Shown: positions 8,319 through 15,931 of the stretch, piece after piece
Layout: every line of letters starts with the position of its first letter
How positions within the stretch are numbered: the first letter of the stretch is position 1
Source of the DNA: Thalassotalea sp.
Lineage (GTDB): Bacteria > Pseudomonadota > Gammaproteobacteria > Enterobacterales > Alteromonadaceae
Assembly (NCBI GenBank): GCA_022448425.1
Contig: JAKVCY010000061.1
Coordinates: forward strand, 1-53,352
Direction of reading: 5' to 3'
Length of the DNA stretch: 53,352 nt
Translations under genes and position numbers: made by a program
Notes under the pieces: generated by a model
The model's database searches: none
Seen by the model: only the letters and a program-made list of their open reading frames with translations
What the model was told of the DNA's origin: nothing

Positions 8319-9500
8319 TTAAAACGCATACTTCGGTGATACTAAGTTTAACAGTTGATTGTCACCGACAGATCGCCCGTCAGGTGAGACAAGTACACTA
8401 CTATCAGCGCTAACTTGCGCCACTCTTAACACAAACGACGGATCTTTGGTGAGTAAATTAAAGTGCTGCTGCTGCGCACCTTCAATCACTCTTTGTTTAA
8501 TCAACTCAAATTCATCCCCTACTTGAACTCCATGCTTCTCTCCCATGCTGACTACCAAGAAATCGCCTTGATTGCTCACGATCTGTGCCAAACTTTGTTG
8601 GCATTTCAGCGCATCACTCACATCAGTAACAGCGTCATTAATCGTATGAAGCACAACCCTTCCATAGTCTGAACGCCAAAACAGGCTGTTGTTCATGTCC
8701 AGTACATCATTGCGAGCGAAATCCCAGTTGGCTTCACCGTGATAGCTGTTTTCCAGGACCACATCACCTTTTAATGCGTCGTACACGAAGAGTTCCAGTG
8801 TGAAATTGCGTCTTAGCAATACATCATCGATAAGCAGATTGTCTTTTACCTGGTCAAATAGTCCGATATCGCGAATACCGCCGAGTAAGATGAACTGCAC
8901 ATTAAACTCTGTCGCTAGGTATTTCCCTACTTGATTGAGATACGCTTTATCTAGTTGAATCACTGGATTTAGTGACACCATCACCTTATCTAATAATGTA
9001 GTCACGCTAAGTTTTTCGTCTTGGCTAAGTTGTTTTTCCAATCGTTTACTGGTTTGCTCACCAAACTCGAATAAGGCACCGTGCTGTGCTTGCATGGGTT
9101 TTAGCAATGGTAATTGGGTTATGAGTAACGATTTGGCGTAATTATCCTTTGTACAACTCGAAATAGGTTGCACATCAACTTTCACAATAACGGTAAGGAT
9201 GCCTTGATCGACAGATTCACTGACAATCTCAACTCTACGAACTTGACCTTCTGTGCGTATCAGCGTTTTACTGCTTTTCAGCACACCATCGAGCATGATG
9301 TCTTCCGCTTGAATATAGCTACCACTTTTAAATGTCGCATTGGCGATGGCATCTTTGATGGTTTGCGTGCGAATTTCTTCATACTGAATCGTATTAATCT
9401 GGCGCTTGGCACTTCCCTGATGCCAAGCCGCCAGGACGGGAAACTGGGTAGACAGTATGATAAGAAAGCATACAATTTGGAGTCGTGTGAATTGTTTCAT
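8319..9500 (-). CDS. flgT: Flagellar assembly protein FlgT
   Basis: A periplasmic protein of about 393 residues that in Vibrio forms the H-ring around the basal body. A signal peptide (MKQFTRLQIVCFLIILSTQF then an Ala-Ala cleavage region) is followed by the FlgT N-terminal domain (about 25-115), a TolB-N-like middle domain (about 125-290) and a small beta-barrel C-terminal domain (about 300-393, with VSMGEKHGVQVGDEFEL). The ATG at 9500 gives a normal signal peptide, while an upstream in-frame GTG at 9509 is possible. Neither has a strong ribosome site. It lies directly downstream of flgH, but no flgO, flgP or other flagellar structural gene is near, which is unusual because flgT normally sits with flgO and flgP. 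Confidence 0.88.
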   Translation of the reverse strand: MKQFTRLQIVCFLIILSTQFPVLAAWHQGSAKRQINTIQYEEIRTQTIKDAIANATFKSGSYIQAEDIMLDGVLKSSKTLIRTEGQVRRVEIVSESVDQGILTVIVKVDVQPISSCTKDNYAKSLLITQLPLLKPMQAQHGALFEFGEQTSKRLEKQLSQDEKLSVTTLLDKVMVSLNPVIQLDKAYLNQVGKYLATEFNVQFILLGGIRDIGLFDQVKDNLLIDDVLLRRNFTLELFVYDALKGDVVLENSYHGEANWDFARNDVLDMNNSLFWRSDYGRVVLHTINDAVTDVSDALKCQQSLAQIVSNQGDFLVVSMGEKHGVQVGDEFELIKQRVIEGAQQQHFNLLTKDPSFVLRVAQVSADSSVLVSPDGRSVGDNQLLNLVSPKYAF

Positions 9501-9545
9501 GTCAGCCACTATCTATGTTTAATTAGATGTTTTTCAGATAATTAG

Positions 9546-10298
9546 CTAGTCGATAACACTAAATAGCTTACCTAAGAACGACTGTTCTTGATTCTCTTTC
9601 ATTTCGCCAACACCGCTGTATTCAATGTGGGCATTGCCAACTTTCACCGAGCTAATGGTATTGTCATTACTAATATCGCTGGCTCTTACTTCTCCTGAAA
9701 AGCGGATATATTCTTCACCCGTATTGAGTGCAATCCATTTCTCTCCGGCAACAAGCAAGTTGCCATTACCTTTGACCTCCATCACGTACACAGTAATATC
9801 GCCTTTTAACGAATTATTCTGTTGTGTAGTCGCAGAACTATCAAAGTCCTTTTCTTGTTCATACTGGGCGTTTAAATCGTTACCTCCAATTTGAATTGGC
9901 CCAGCGTTAAGTGTGACGGGCATCAATTCGAAGCGCCCCGACTTATCACTGCTAAATTGCAACGATTTATCTGCCGACGTCTGTTCTTCAACCTTTACCA
10001 AAATCATGTCGCCTACCTGATAACTATTCGTCGGTTGATAAAGCCCTATTGCTCGCTTTGGATTGAATAGAGAGCCAGACGGTAAGTTAAAGGCAGGATT
10101 AACACGATGGGGAATCGGACGATATAAAGGATCGCCACGTGTAACTTCCTCAGCTTCGACGTTAGCAATTCGCTGTGAAACTTTGGGGTGCGTTGGGCTG
10201 TTCTCTACCGCTTTTTCATCTAGCGATGTCATACTGCAAGCACTTACCAAGCAAGAAAGTGCTAGGTAACTCAGTACGGGAATAAGTCTAAGCTTCAT
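9546..10298 (-). CDS. flgH: Flagellar L-ring protein FlgH
   Basis: An outer-membrane lipoprotein that builds the L-ring bushing of the flagellar rod. The lipoprotein signal MKLRLIPVLSYLALSCLVSAC has its lipidated Cys about 21 residues in. The family core follows: SGSLFNP, YQVGDMILVKVEEQTSADKS, the Ser/Asn-rich middle, NGNLLVAGEKWIALN, and IRFSGEVRASDISNDNTISS. The predicted 250 residues slightly exceed the usual 220-235 because of a longer N-terminal linker. The ATG at 10298 is preferred over a GTG at 10322 because it starts the signal peptide properly. The gene is isolated with flgT, whereas flgH normally lies between flgG and flgI, so it may be a second copy or a relocated sole copy. Confidence 0.93.
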   Translation of the reverse strand: MKLRLIPVLSYLALSCLVSACSMTSLDEKAVENSPTHPKVSQRIANVEAEEVTRGDPLYRPIPHRVNPAFNLPSGSLFNPKRAIGLYQPTNSYQVGDMILVKVEEQTSADKSLQFSSDKSGRFELMPVTLNAGPIQIGGNDLNAQYEQEKDFDSSATTQQNNSLKGDITVYVMEVKGNGNLLVAGEKWIALNTGEEYIRFSGEVRASDISNDNTISSVKVGNAHIEYSGVGEMKENQEQSFLGKLFSVID

Positions 10299-10339
10299 AG
10301 AATAAAGGTTTGGGGTAAACACTAAAGGTAAAAAAATAG

Positions 10340-10356
10340 TGGCATGATTGGCGCAA
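10340..10356 (+). promoter_or_regulatory. Possible sigma-54 promoter
   Basis: TGGCATG followed by four bases and GCGCA keeps the GG/GC pair at the exact -24/-12 spacing. It deviates in the -12 TT. It points toward the acidic-protein gene but lies about 170 bases upstream of it. Flagellar middle genes in vibrios use sigma-54, which makes the site plausible but unproven. Confidence 0.3.
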
Positions 10357-10361
10357 TGTTT

Positions 10362-10460
10362 CTGTCAAAAATCAGTAAAGCAAAGCAAAAAACTGTCAAG
10401 CGACGTAAACTGATGCAAAGCCGAAGTAAAGCTACGTAAAGACTGTCAACCAAACGTAAA
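10362..10460 (+). promoter_or_regulatory. Cluster of CTGTCAA and GTAAA repeats with a CpxR-type box
   Basis: Within 99 bases GTAAA occurs five times (10375, 10404, 10426, 10436, 10456) and CTGTCAA three times (10362, 10393, 10443). Each CTGTCAA lies 11-13 bases before a GTAAA. The pair at 10426-10440 is GTAAA, five bases, GTAAA, the textbook CpxR box. The cluster lies between flgH and the acidic-protein gene and is oriented toward the latter. Confidence 0.7.
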
Positions 10461-10526
10461 TCCGCTTGTTAAACAAGTAATTATCACGCATATAGGGTAC
10501 AAAACAACTGACTAGCCCTGTAACAA

Positions 10527-11402
10527 ATGACGACATCACAGATCACTGATATTGCAAGCAACTTATTGTCGAGCACAACAGCTGCTTCGAGTGCTTTAGG
10601 TGAGAGCACTGCGACTAATATTAGCCAAGGGTTTTCTATTTTTAGCAACCTACTCTCGAGCGCATTTTCTCAGTCGCAGGATGAAGCTGGCAGTAATACT
10701 GACTTCAGCAGTGGCCAAACCAGTCAACTTTTGGGACAAGAAAATGTTGTAAACACAATACAGCAACAACTTTTCTCGTCGATAGGTTTGGATTTCGCCA
10801 ATAAAGAAGCAAGTGCTAGTGGGTCTTCGATACTTGATGGGCTCACCAGTGACGCAAGCATCTCCACGATGCAAGGGGTGTTACTTCAAACATTGCAAAC
10901 CAGCCTTTTATCTAGCACTTCAATAAGCCAGCAAACAACTGAGACGGCACAAGCTTCTCAAGCTATTGGAACAACAGTGGCTAGTGAAGAAACAACTAAC
11001 AGTATCATGTCATTTGCTTTTGGTGATGATGGCATGGCACTGATTGATGGTTTCGATGCCGTTAACGTCTTGCAACATATCCCGATAGTATCCTCTATTT
11101 ATCAGCAAGCTACGGAGACAGATATCAGTGCAGTATCAAAATTAGCAGGTGGATTTTTGTATGGTGGAACGACTGGTCTGGCGTTTTCTGTGCTCGACTT
11201 AGCGGTCGAAGGATTTTCAGGGCACTCTATCAATGACTCTATTCTTAGCTTTGATTATTCGGGCTTCGCGAAGCAACTATTTTCTGGGGAAGAAGCTACC
11301 AGTGAAGAAGCTGCAGCCAATGCCGTTGCATCTAATTCTACGAGCAACGGTGCTCAGCTATTCTCGCTCGCCAAACAAGTCGCTCAGCAAACTGGTGGTT
11401 AG
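10527..11402 (+). CDS. Acidic Ser/Thr/Ala/Gln-rich protein of unknown function
   Basis: I do not recognise this gene with certainty. The 291-residue product has no Cys, Trp or Arg, only a handful of Lys, and about 30 Asp plus Glu, so it is strongly acidic. It has no signal peptide. The first ~155 residues are low-complexity (Ser, Thr, Gln, Ala). Residues about 160-245 are more ordered (FGDDGMALIDGFDAVNVL, then HIPIVSSIY and a Gly-rich GGFLYGGTTGLAFSVLDL segment) and recall a hypothetical-protein domain I have seen in other proteobacteria. Lack of Cys and Trp is typical of exported axial proteins such as flagellins. The gene is divergent from flgH-flgT, with a CpxR-type box cluster upstream. 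No Shine-Dalgarno is evident before the ATG. Confidence 0.7.
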   Translation: MTTSQITDIASNLLSSTTAASSALGESTATNISQGFSIFSNLLSSAFSQSQDEAGSNTDFSSGQTSQLLGQENVVNTIQQQLFSSIGLDFANKEASASGSSILDGLTSDASISTMQGVLLQTLQTSLLSSTSISQQTTETAQASQAIGTTVASEETTNSIMSFAFGDDGMALIDGFDAVNVLQHIPIVSSIYQQATETDISAVSKLAGGFLYGGTTGLAFSVLDLAVEGFSGHSINDSILSFDYSGFAKQLFSGEEATSEEAAANAVASNSTSNGAQLFSLAKQVAQQTGG

Positions 11403-11481
11403 CACTTATTTGCGGATCCGCGCATATTCAGCTATCTAACTTTCATACCCTAAATTTTAGAGACGGATTAAGTAGCTCTTG

Positions 11482-12234
11482 TTATCCTAGAAAAACGTAG
11501 CCAGCACCGCGTACCGTTTTAATCTTTTGATCCGAAGAGTGAGCAGCTATTTTCTTACGTATGTTGCTGATGTGCATATCGATGCTTCTTTCATTGTAAA
11601 GCGCTGCTCGACCATTAACATGCTCGTTGATGCGATCTTTACTCATAATTTCGCCTGCATGCACCATCAAAAACTGCAATACACTAAACTCATAACCTGT
11701 TAGGTTAATCTGATTACCAACAATAAAAGCCTCACGTTTGCCTATACACAAACGCAATTCATTTTTTTCAATATCTTGCGGGTGTCCGTTTTGTTGACCA
11801 TGACTTATACGTCGGGAAATTGCGTTGATACGGGCAAGAATTTCACGTGGGTTCACAGGTTTTTGAATGTAGTCATCGGCACCTATTTCAAGCGCGTAAA
11901 CCCGATCGAAAACGTCGTTCCGTTGAGAAATAATGACCGCAGGGGTTTGATTGTGAGGACGCATTTTCCGCAATAGCTCAAAACCATTTAGAGACGGAAT
12001 GTTAATATCGAATAGCATCGCGTGATATTCATGATAACAAACTTCCTCCAAGCCACTTAGGCCGTCGGTTAGAATGGTGACCTCAAAACCCTCTTCCGTA
12101 AGAAAACTAGCCAACTCCGATGAACACTCCTGTTCCGTATCTACTATTAGAATTTTTTTACTACGCATCGACGAATAACTTATGGCTTGGTTAATGGGCG
12201 CATTGCTTTGGCTTGGACTTATTAGATTTCTCAT
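11482..12234 (-). CDS. Orphan OmpR/CpxR-type response regulator
   Basis: A 250-residue response regulator with a receiver domain (about 26-140) and an OmpR-type winged helix (about 155-250). The recognition-helix region SIDMHISNIRKKI resembles CpxR more than OmpR. The phosphoacceptor Asp76 (LFDINIP), the switch Ser103 and Lys125 are present, but the acidic pocket reads Asp32-Thr33-Glu34 where most receivers have Asp-Asp, so magnesium binding and phosphorylation may be altered. AGGAGAG precedes the first ATG at a good distance, so a 22-residue tail ahead of the receiver is real. No histidine kinase is adjacent. CpxR-type repeats nearby suggest that it controls its neighbours and possibly itself. 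Confidence 0.92.
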   Translation of the reverse strand: MRNLISPSQSNAPINQAISYSSMRSKKILIVDTEQECSSELASFLTEEGFEVTILTDGLSGLEEVCYHEYHAMLFDINIPSLNGFELLRKMRPHNQTPAVIISQRNDVFDRVYALEIGADDYIQKPVNPREILARINAISRRISHGQQNGHPQDIEKNELRLCIGKREAFIVGNQINLTGYEFSVLQFLMVHAGEIMSKDRINEHVNGRAALYNERSIDMHISNIRKKIAAHSSDQKIKTVRGAGYVFLG

Positions 12235-12434
12235 ACACTCTCCTATTTAGCATTAGTAGCGAATGACGGCCGCCCAAAGCGGCAAAGTCAGTGCACCCTA
12301 GCGGCAATAATTGCCGCCTGAAATTAATCAGTGCTCCCTAATGGTGTTAGTACCAGAAAAAAAACACTAAAAACTGTTAAAGAAATTAGACCTTTTTCCG
12401 ACAGCAAGATTCAAGCTAGGATGCGTCAACTTAC

Positions 12435-12449
12435 GCAAAGAAATGTAAA
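12435..12449 (+). promoter_or_regulatory. CpxR-like box upstream of the response regulator
   Basis: GCAAA, five bases, GTAAA: one mismatch from the CpxR consensus. It is preceded by GTCAAC, echoing the GTCAA-plus-GTAAA pairs at 10362-10460. It lies 200 bases upstream of the regulator start and points the other way, so its role in autoregulation is uncertain. Confidence 0.5.
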
Positions 12450-12534
12450 GGCTCAAGATATGAACAAAAACAGGTTGATAAAGCGTCAACCCAAAATACT
12501 ACGGAAGCTATTCAGCCTTAATAAAAACAAGGTG

Positions 12535-12571
12535 GAAACATGGTGAAAACATGAAGAAAACACCATAGAAA
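12535..12571 (+). repeat. Helically phased GAAA repeats
   Basis: GAAA motifs start at 12535, 12545, 12556 and 12568, spaced 10, 11 and 12 bases. This places them on one face of the helix. They could be degenerate response-regulator half-sites or a bent A-tract region. Confidence 0.5.
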
Positions 12572-12672
12572 CATAGAGAGAACGCCGTAAATGGAAGGCG
12601 TAACCCATGGCGGAGCATCACGTGAAAATCTACCTTGTGCTTCAACTAAGAAATCTAAAAAAGCAGAGACAA

Positions 12673-13526
12673 TTACTTTAAGAAGTTAGTTGCATGTTGC
12701 TCAGCCAATACCAAGCATTCATCTTGTTTGCAGCCAATATCAGGGCTGACTCCGCCATTTTGCCAATTATCAACGGTGCTTGGATGAATAGTCTGTGCGA
12801 CAGGTAAAGCAAGTTGCAAACCATGGCCAATTTCAAATGATTTAACGAACCTAGCACTACTAATGGTGTTATCTCCCAAAACTACAGCTTTATCGAACTG
12901 CTGTAGAGTGTAACCAACGAATTCTGCTGTCGAATTGGAGAATCCAGAGAGCAAGATATAAAGAGGAAATGGACTGCTAGCAGAGAAATTCCGGTCATTG
13001 CTAAGGGCACTCATATTTTGCTCATCACTTTGAGTAGCAACTTTAGATAGCGATACCTCTGCCGGCATGAAATAACTCATTAACTTTTGCGCGTAGCTCA
13101 AGGAGTCCCCTTCAGTGCGTCGCAGGTCTATGATTAGCGCCTTAGCAAATTCGAGCTTAGCCATTTAACTCTTACCGAGAAGTAATTGTCGCCACTTTCT
13201 TCCCGCAACAATTCATTTAATTACTTCGCCAACTGGTAATTTGATATTTGCTCTGCCCGCAGACCATATTGGATTTTAGTCTCTAAAGCTTTCAGCAAAT
13301 TGCTGCTTGGTTGTAGATTCAAGTAATGTTCTTTAACGATATTAATCGTGTTACTTAACACCACTTTTGTTGCCTGAGGGTTAAGCTTTACTTCTTTTGC
13401 ATGAACATTGGCATTGACGAAACAACCAAGCAGAATAACTGCCCTGACTAGCGCATCAAATGAAAAAGCGTCAAAGAATAAGGCGCGGAGTGCTCTCTTG
13501 AGTTCATTAGTCCATGTTAATAGCAC
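12673..13526 (-). pseudogene. S41 family peptidase, broken
   Basis: Remnant of a secreted S41 peptidase (C-terminal-processing/IRBP-like). The 5' part starts at a GTG (13526) behind AGGTGGAG and encodes a signal peptide and the helical N-terminal domain up to YQLAK. An in-frame TAA at 13221 interrupts it. The frame continues after the stop as LNELLREESGDNYFSVR, which is typical of the family's domain end, showing that the stop is an acquired lesion. Some 70-80 codons of the middle are then missing, and the frame shifts into the C-terminal core (12673-13164), which retains ALIIDLRR, the Ser region SNSTAEF and the terminal HPSTVDNWQNGGVSPDI. It lies between the orphan regulator and mipA. Confidence 0.85.
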
Positions 13527-13656
13527 GTTTGCTCCACCTGTGTTTTATGCGTAGACATATACCTAGATAGGGGCAAACGGATTACATTTAAAGGATAAAG
13601 CACGTGCACATACGCTAGCGCATATTCAATGCTGATGCTTCTTGTCTGATATCCAC

Positions 13657-14412
13657 CTAGAAATGTTTGGTAAAAAACACGCCAAAGCTCAAGCTTGTAT
13701 CTTCTTCAACAATTGGACTATCCGTAATTGGGTCGTCGTACCACGTGTATTCTAGCGTCGCTCTTGTCATGCCACCAAAGAAAATTGGTGTTGCAATAGA
13801 CAGGCCTGCTGTAGTGTTTAATGCACTATCTCCTTCATAAACACTTCTAAACTCATTTATCTCATTCATTTTCACACCGTAATAATAATCCACGTGTTTG
13901 CTATCTAAATAACTCAAAGACGCGGAAGGTTTGATAAATACAGGCCCATACCTCTGGGTATAGCTCACGCCAGATTTCAATTCATAGCCTTTTGAATTGC
14001 CAAGTACATCGAATAATGAAGAGAGCTGGAACTGCCAGTCACCCTGTTTATAATCCAGCCCCAGGCCTGCATCTAGCGAGTCCTTGCGCTTATCCATACC
14101 TTCGAAGATGTCACTATCAGAGTCATCAAAACCTTGAAAGCGAGGAGACAATTGAACTGATATAGATAGGTCATCAACGTTAGTAACTTTATAACTAACA
14201 AACGGACCAAATACGTTTAGCTTTTCACCGCGATAACCTATTAGCGGGAGCGGCACCGTTCGAGAACTATAGCCTTTGTAAATTTCTTTTTTAACGGCTA
14301 CACCAACACCATAAAGATAAGGGCTTTTAGACTCGCTGCTCTGAGCGGCGAGCACTGTGCTGGAGGTTGCAGTTAAAGCTGTTGCGATAAGTAATGATTG
14401 AAGTTTCTTCAT
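13657..14412 (-). CDS. MipA/OmpV family outer-membrane protein
   Basis: A 251-residue beta-barrel. Signal peptide at 1-22 (MKKLQSLLIATALTATSSTVLAA). The mature part begins with YLYGVGVAVKKEIYKGYSS and continues with family features such as VPLPLIGYRGEKLNVFGPFVSYK and alternating aromatic strands, ending with Phe (TKHF), the usual barrel-assembly signal. MipA proteins scaffold murein synthases and hydrolases, while OmpV-type members are porins or adhesins; which applies here is unknown. Members are often next to two-component genes. Here the broken S41 gene and then the orphan regulator follow on the same strand, and a perfect CpxR-type repeat lies 116 bases upstream. Confidence 0.93.
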   Translation of the reverse strand: MKKLQSLLIATALTATSSTVLAAQSSESKSPYLYGVGVAVKKEIYKGYSSRTVPLPLIGYRGEKLNVFGPFVSYKVTNVDDLSISVQLSPRFQGFDDSDSDIFEGMDKRKDSLDAGLGLDYKQGDWQFQLSSLFDVLGNSKGYELKSGVSYTQRYGPVFIKPSASLSYLDSKHVDYYYGVKMNEINEFRSVYEGDSALNTTAGLSIATPIFFGGMTRATLEYTWYDDPITDSPIVEEDTSLSFGVFFTKHF

Positions 14413-14527
14413 AAGATGTGATCGCCAATTAAGTCCTGTTAATTATTTGGTTTTGCTACATAAGCGTTGTTTTACAAACGCGCTTTGAAAGCAACTATAG
14501 GCAAGTGCTAAGTTTAAATCACTGAGA

Positions 14528-14542
14528 TTTACCTACATTTAC
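14528..14542 (-). promoter_or_regulatory. CpxR-type box upstream of mipA
   Basis: On the minus strand GTAAA, five bases, GTAAA is an exact match to the CpxR consensus. It is oriented toward mipA, 116 bases upstream of its ATG. A further GTAAA lies nearby on the other strand (14554). Confidence 0.65.
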
Positions 14543-14593
14543 GAAACTAATTCGTAAATAGTTTTCATGTTTCATATGTCAGCAGTACGAAAT

Positions 14594-14610
14594 AAGGGCC
14601 AACAGGCCCT
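14594..14610 (-). terminator. Short hairpin at the end of the VOC gene
   Basis: A 6-bp stem AGGGCC/GGCCCT with a 4-base loop overlaps the VOC stop codon and is followed on the minus strand by TTATTTC. The T tract is weak. Confidence 0.5.
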
Positions 14611-15109
14611 AATACGCGCCCGCAGAATAAGTTAATTCATAGCTATGGCTGTATATTTCTAAAATATTGCCGAACGGGTCTTCCATATAAATCATTCGAT
14701 AGGGTTTCTCCCCCAGGTAATAGTAACGCGGCTTCTCCATTCGCTTTTTCTCGCCTGCCGCTACTATTTTCTCTGCTAGCTCTTCCAAGTTTGGATCTTG
14801 AACGCGAAAATGAAAGACACCTGGCTTCCAATACTCGAAGTTGTCTTCTGGATTTTCTTGGTTTTGGAATTGGAATATCTCCACACCCACACGATCACCT
14901 GTCGATAAGTGTGCAATTTTAAATTTCTTCCAGTTGGCACCAAAAACATCAGTGCACATTTCGCCTATTGGACTGTCATCTTCTACTATCTCGGTTGGTT
15001 CCATGATGAGGTACGAACCAAGCACCTCTGTATAAAATTTCACTGCCTTTTCAACATCAGGCACCGAAATTCCGATATGAGAAAAAGTCCGAGGGTAGGT
15101 TGTACTCAT
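14609..15109 (-). CDS. VOC family protein (glyoxalase/dioxygenase fold)
   Basis: A 166-residue vicinal-oxygen-chelate protein with two beta-alpha-beta-beta-beta modules. The first opens with FSHIGISVPDVEKAVKFYTEVLG (metal-ligand His near residue 12), and the second contains GVFHFRVQDPN and YMEDPFGNILEIYSHS with the final Glu ligand. The length and the WKPGVFHFRVQD segment resemble lactoylglutathione-lyase-like proteins of undefined substrate. AAGGAAA precedes the ATG. It is transcribed alone, and the function should stay at fold level. Confidence 0.9.
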   Translation of the reverse strand: MSTTYPRTFSHIGISVPDVEKAVKFYTEVLGSYLIMEPTEIVEDDSPIGEMCTDVFGANWKKFKIAHLSTGDRVGVEIFQFQNQENPEDNFEYWKPGVFHFRVQDPNLEELAEKIVAAGEKKRMEKPRYYYLGEKPYRMIYMEDPFGNILEIYSHSYELTYSAGAY

Positions 15110-15249
15110 TTTAATTTCCTTTTAGCGTGATCTGATCACTTTGCAGGAGCACAAAGTCTTTATCGCTTATTTATGTGGAATAACCACACGACATAAGCTC
15201 TGCCATGCATAAATACATCATAAATTGCTGCAAAAATAGCCTCAAAAGA

Positions 15250-15657
15250 TCAACACGCCCTGTTATCAAGGTGCAATTTTATCGATTGCTGATCAGCTTT
15301 TTTCATTTTGCTCACCACTAACAAGAATGAGTTATCTATCATTCGTTCAATCTCTCCTTGAGGGACTGAACCATCGAGTATTACCGTATTCCATTGCGCT
15401 TTATTCATATGGTAGCCGGGGAGCACTGAACCGAAGATATCCCTCAACATGATAGCTTCTTCAGGGTCACATTTTAGGTTCATGCAGTAATGACCCGCCA
15501 TTTTTCCATCCGTGTCCTTTTCGTTGCCTTTTCCCTTCGATAATGTAGCGAACATTTTTCCTTTTACTTTATAGACATCAACATCAGCGCCAAATGGATA
15601 ATCCAGAATTGTTTCTGGCTTGGCTAACAAATATTCGCGTGCTTGTTCTGCATTCAT
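15250..15657 (-). CDS. MmcQ/YjbR family protein
   Basis: A 135-residue protein of the MmcQ/YjbR family (double-wing DNA-binding-like fold). Family landmarks are AREYLLAKPETILDYPFG at the start, VYKVKGKMFATLS, the NLKCDPEEA strand and PGYHMNKAQWNTVILDG. Members are small cytoplasmic proteins whose binding to DNA is suggested by structure only. GAAGGGA lies nine bases before the ATG. It is not in an operon with its neighbours. Confidence 0.92.
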   Translation of the reverse strand: MNAEQAREYLLAKPETILDYPFGADVDVYKVKGKMFATLSKGKGNEKDTDGKMAGHYCMNLKCDPEEAIMLRDIFGSVLPGYHMNKAQWNTVILDGSVPQGEIERMIDNSFLLVVSKMKKADQQSIKLHLDNRAC

Positions 15658-15931
15658 CAGATAAATTCCCTTCTTTTTATAACTTTAAACGGGTTAACAA
15701 CAAAGATAACTTTCTCAAACTACATTTCTAGTGTCACGCTTTTCTACACTCGTTTACATTTTGACAATTCTACGACATCAATCGTACGCATCGATTTGTT
15801 AAAAATTAAACAAACAAAACGGAATTGTTTTAGTGTTAGCCAAAAGCATTTTCATGACTCATTACGGCTATTTTGCTTGTCGTAACGGCCACTGTTGTAA
15901 ATCAGGATTGTTTCAACAATTGGAGATGAAA

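Larger units (their letters stand above)
12235..12672. other. 438-bp region upstream of the orphan regulator, rich in repeats
   Basis: No supported gene is seen. The region holds a near-identical direct repeat with an exact 40-base period (TCAGTGCACCCTAGCGG at 12288 and TCAGTGCTCCCTAATGG at 12328), a perfect dyad GCGGCAA-TAA-TTGCCGC at 12301-12317, a CpxR-like box at 12435-12449 and a run of GAAA motifs at 12535-12571. An open frame for a 71-residue basic peptide (12331-12546) lacks a ribosome site and overlaps these repeats, so it is not called. Confidence 0.6.

Noticed and set aside
10404..10425. Possible sigma-28 promoter (TAAA and GCCGAA)
   Set aside because: The spacing between the two elements is about 14 bases where about 19 from TAAA to GCCG is expected, and the -10 is incomplete.
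10650..10874. Minus-strand open frame under the acidic protein gene
   Set aside because: Antisense shadow of the real gene; no ribosome site or conserved motif.
12331..12546. Open frame for a 71-residue basic peptide starting with GTG
   Set aside because: No ribosome site, no recognisable family, and it overlaps the repeat-rich regulatory region. Its Lys/Asn composition reflects the A-rich DNA.
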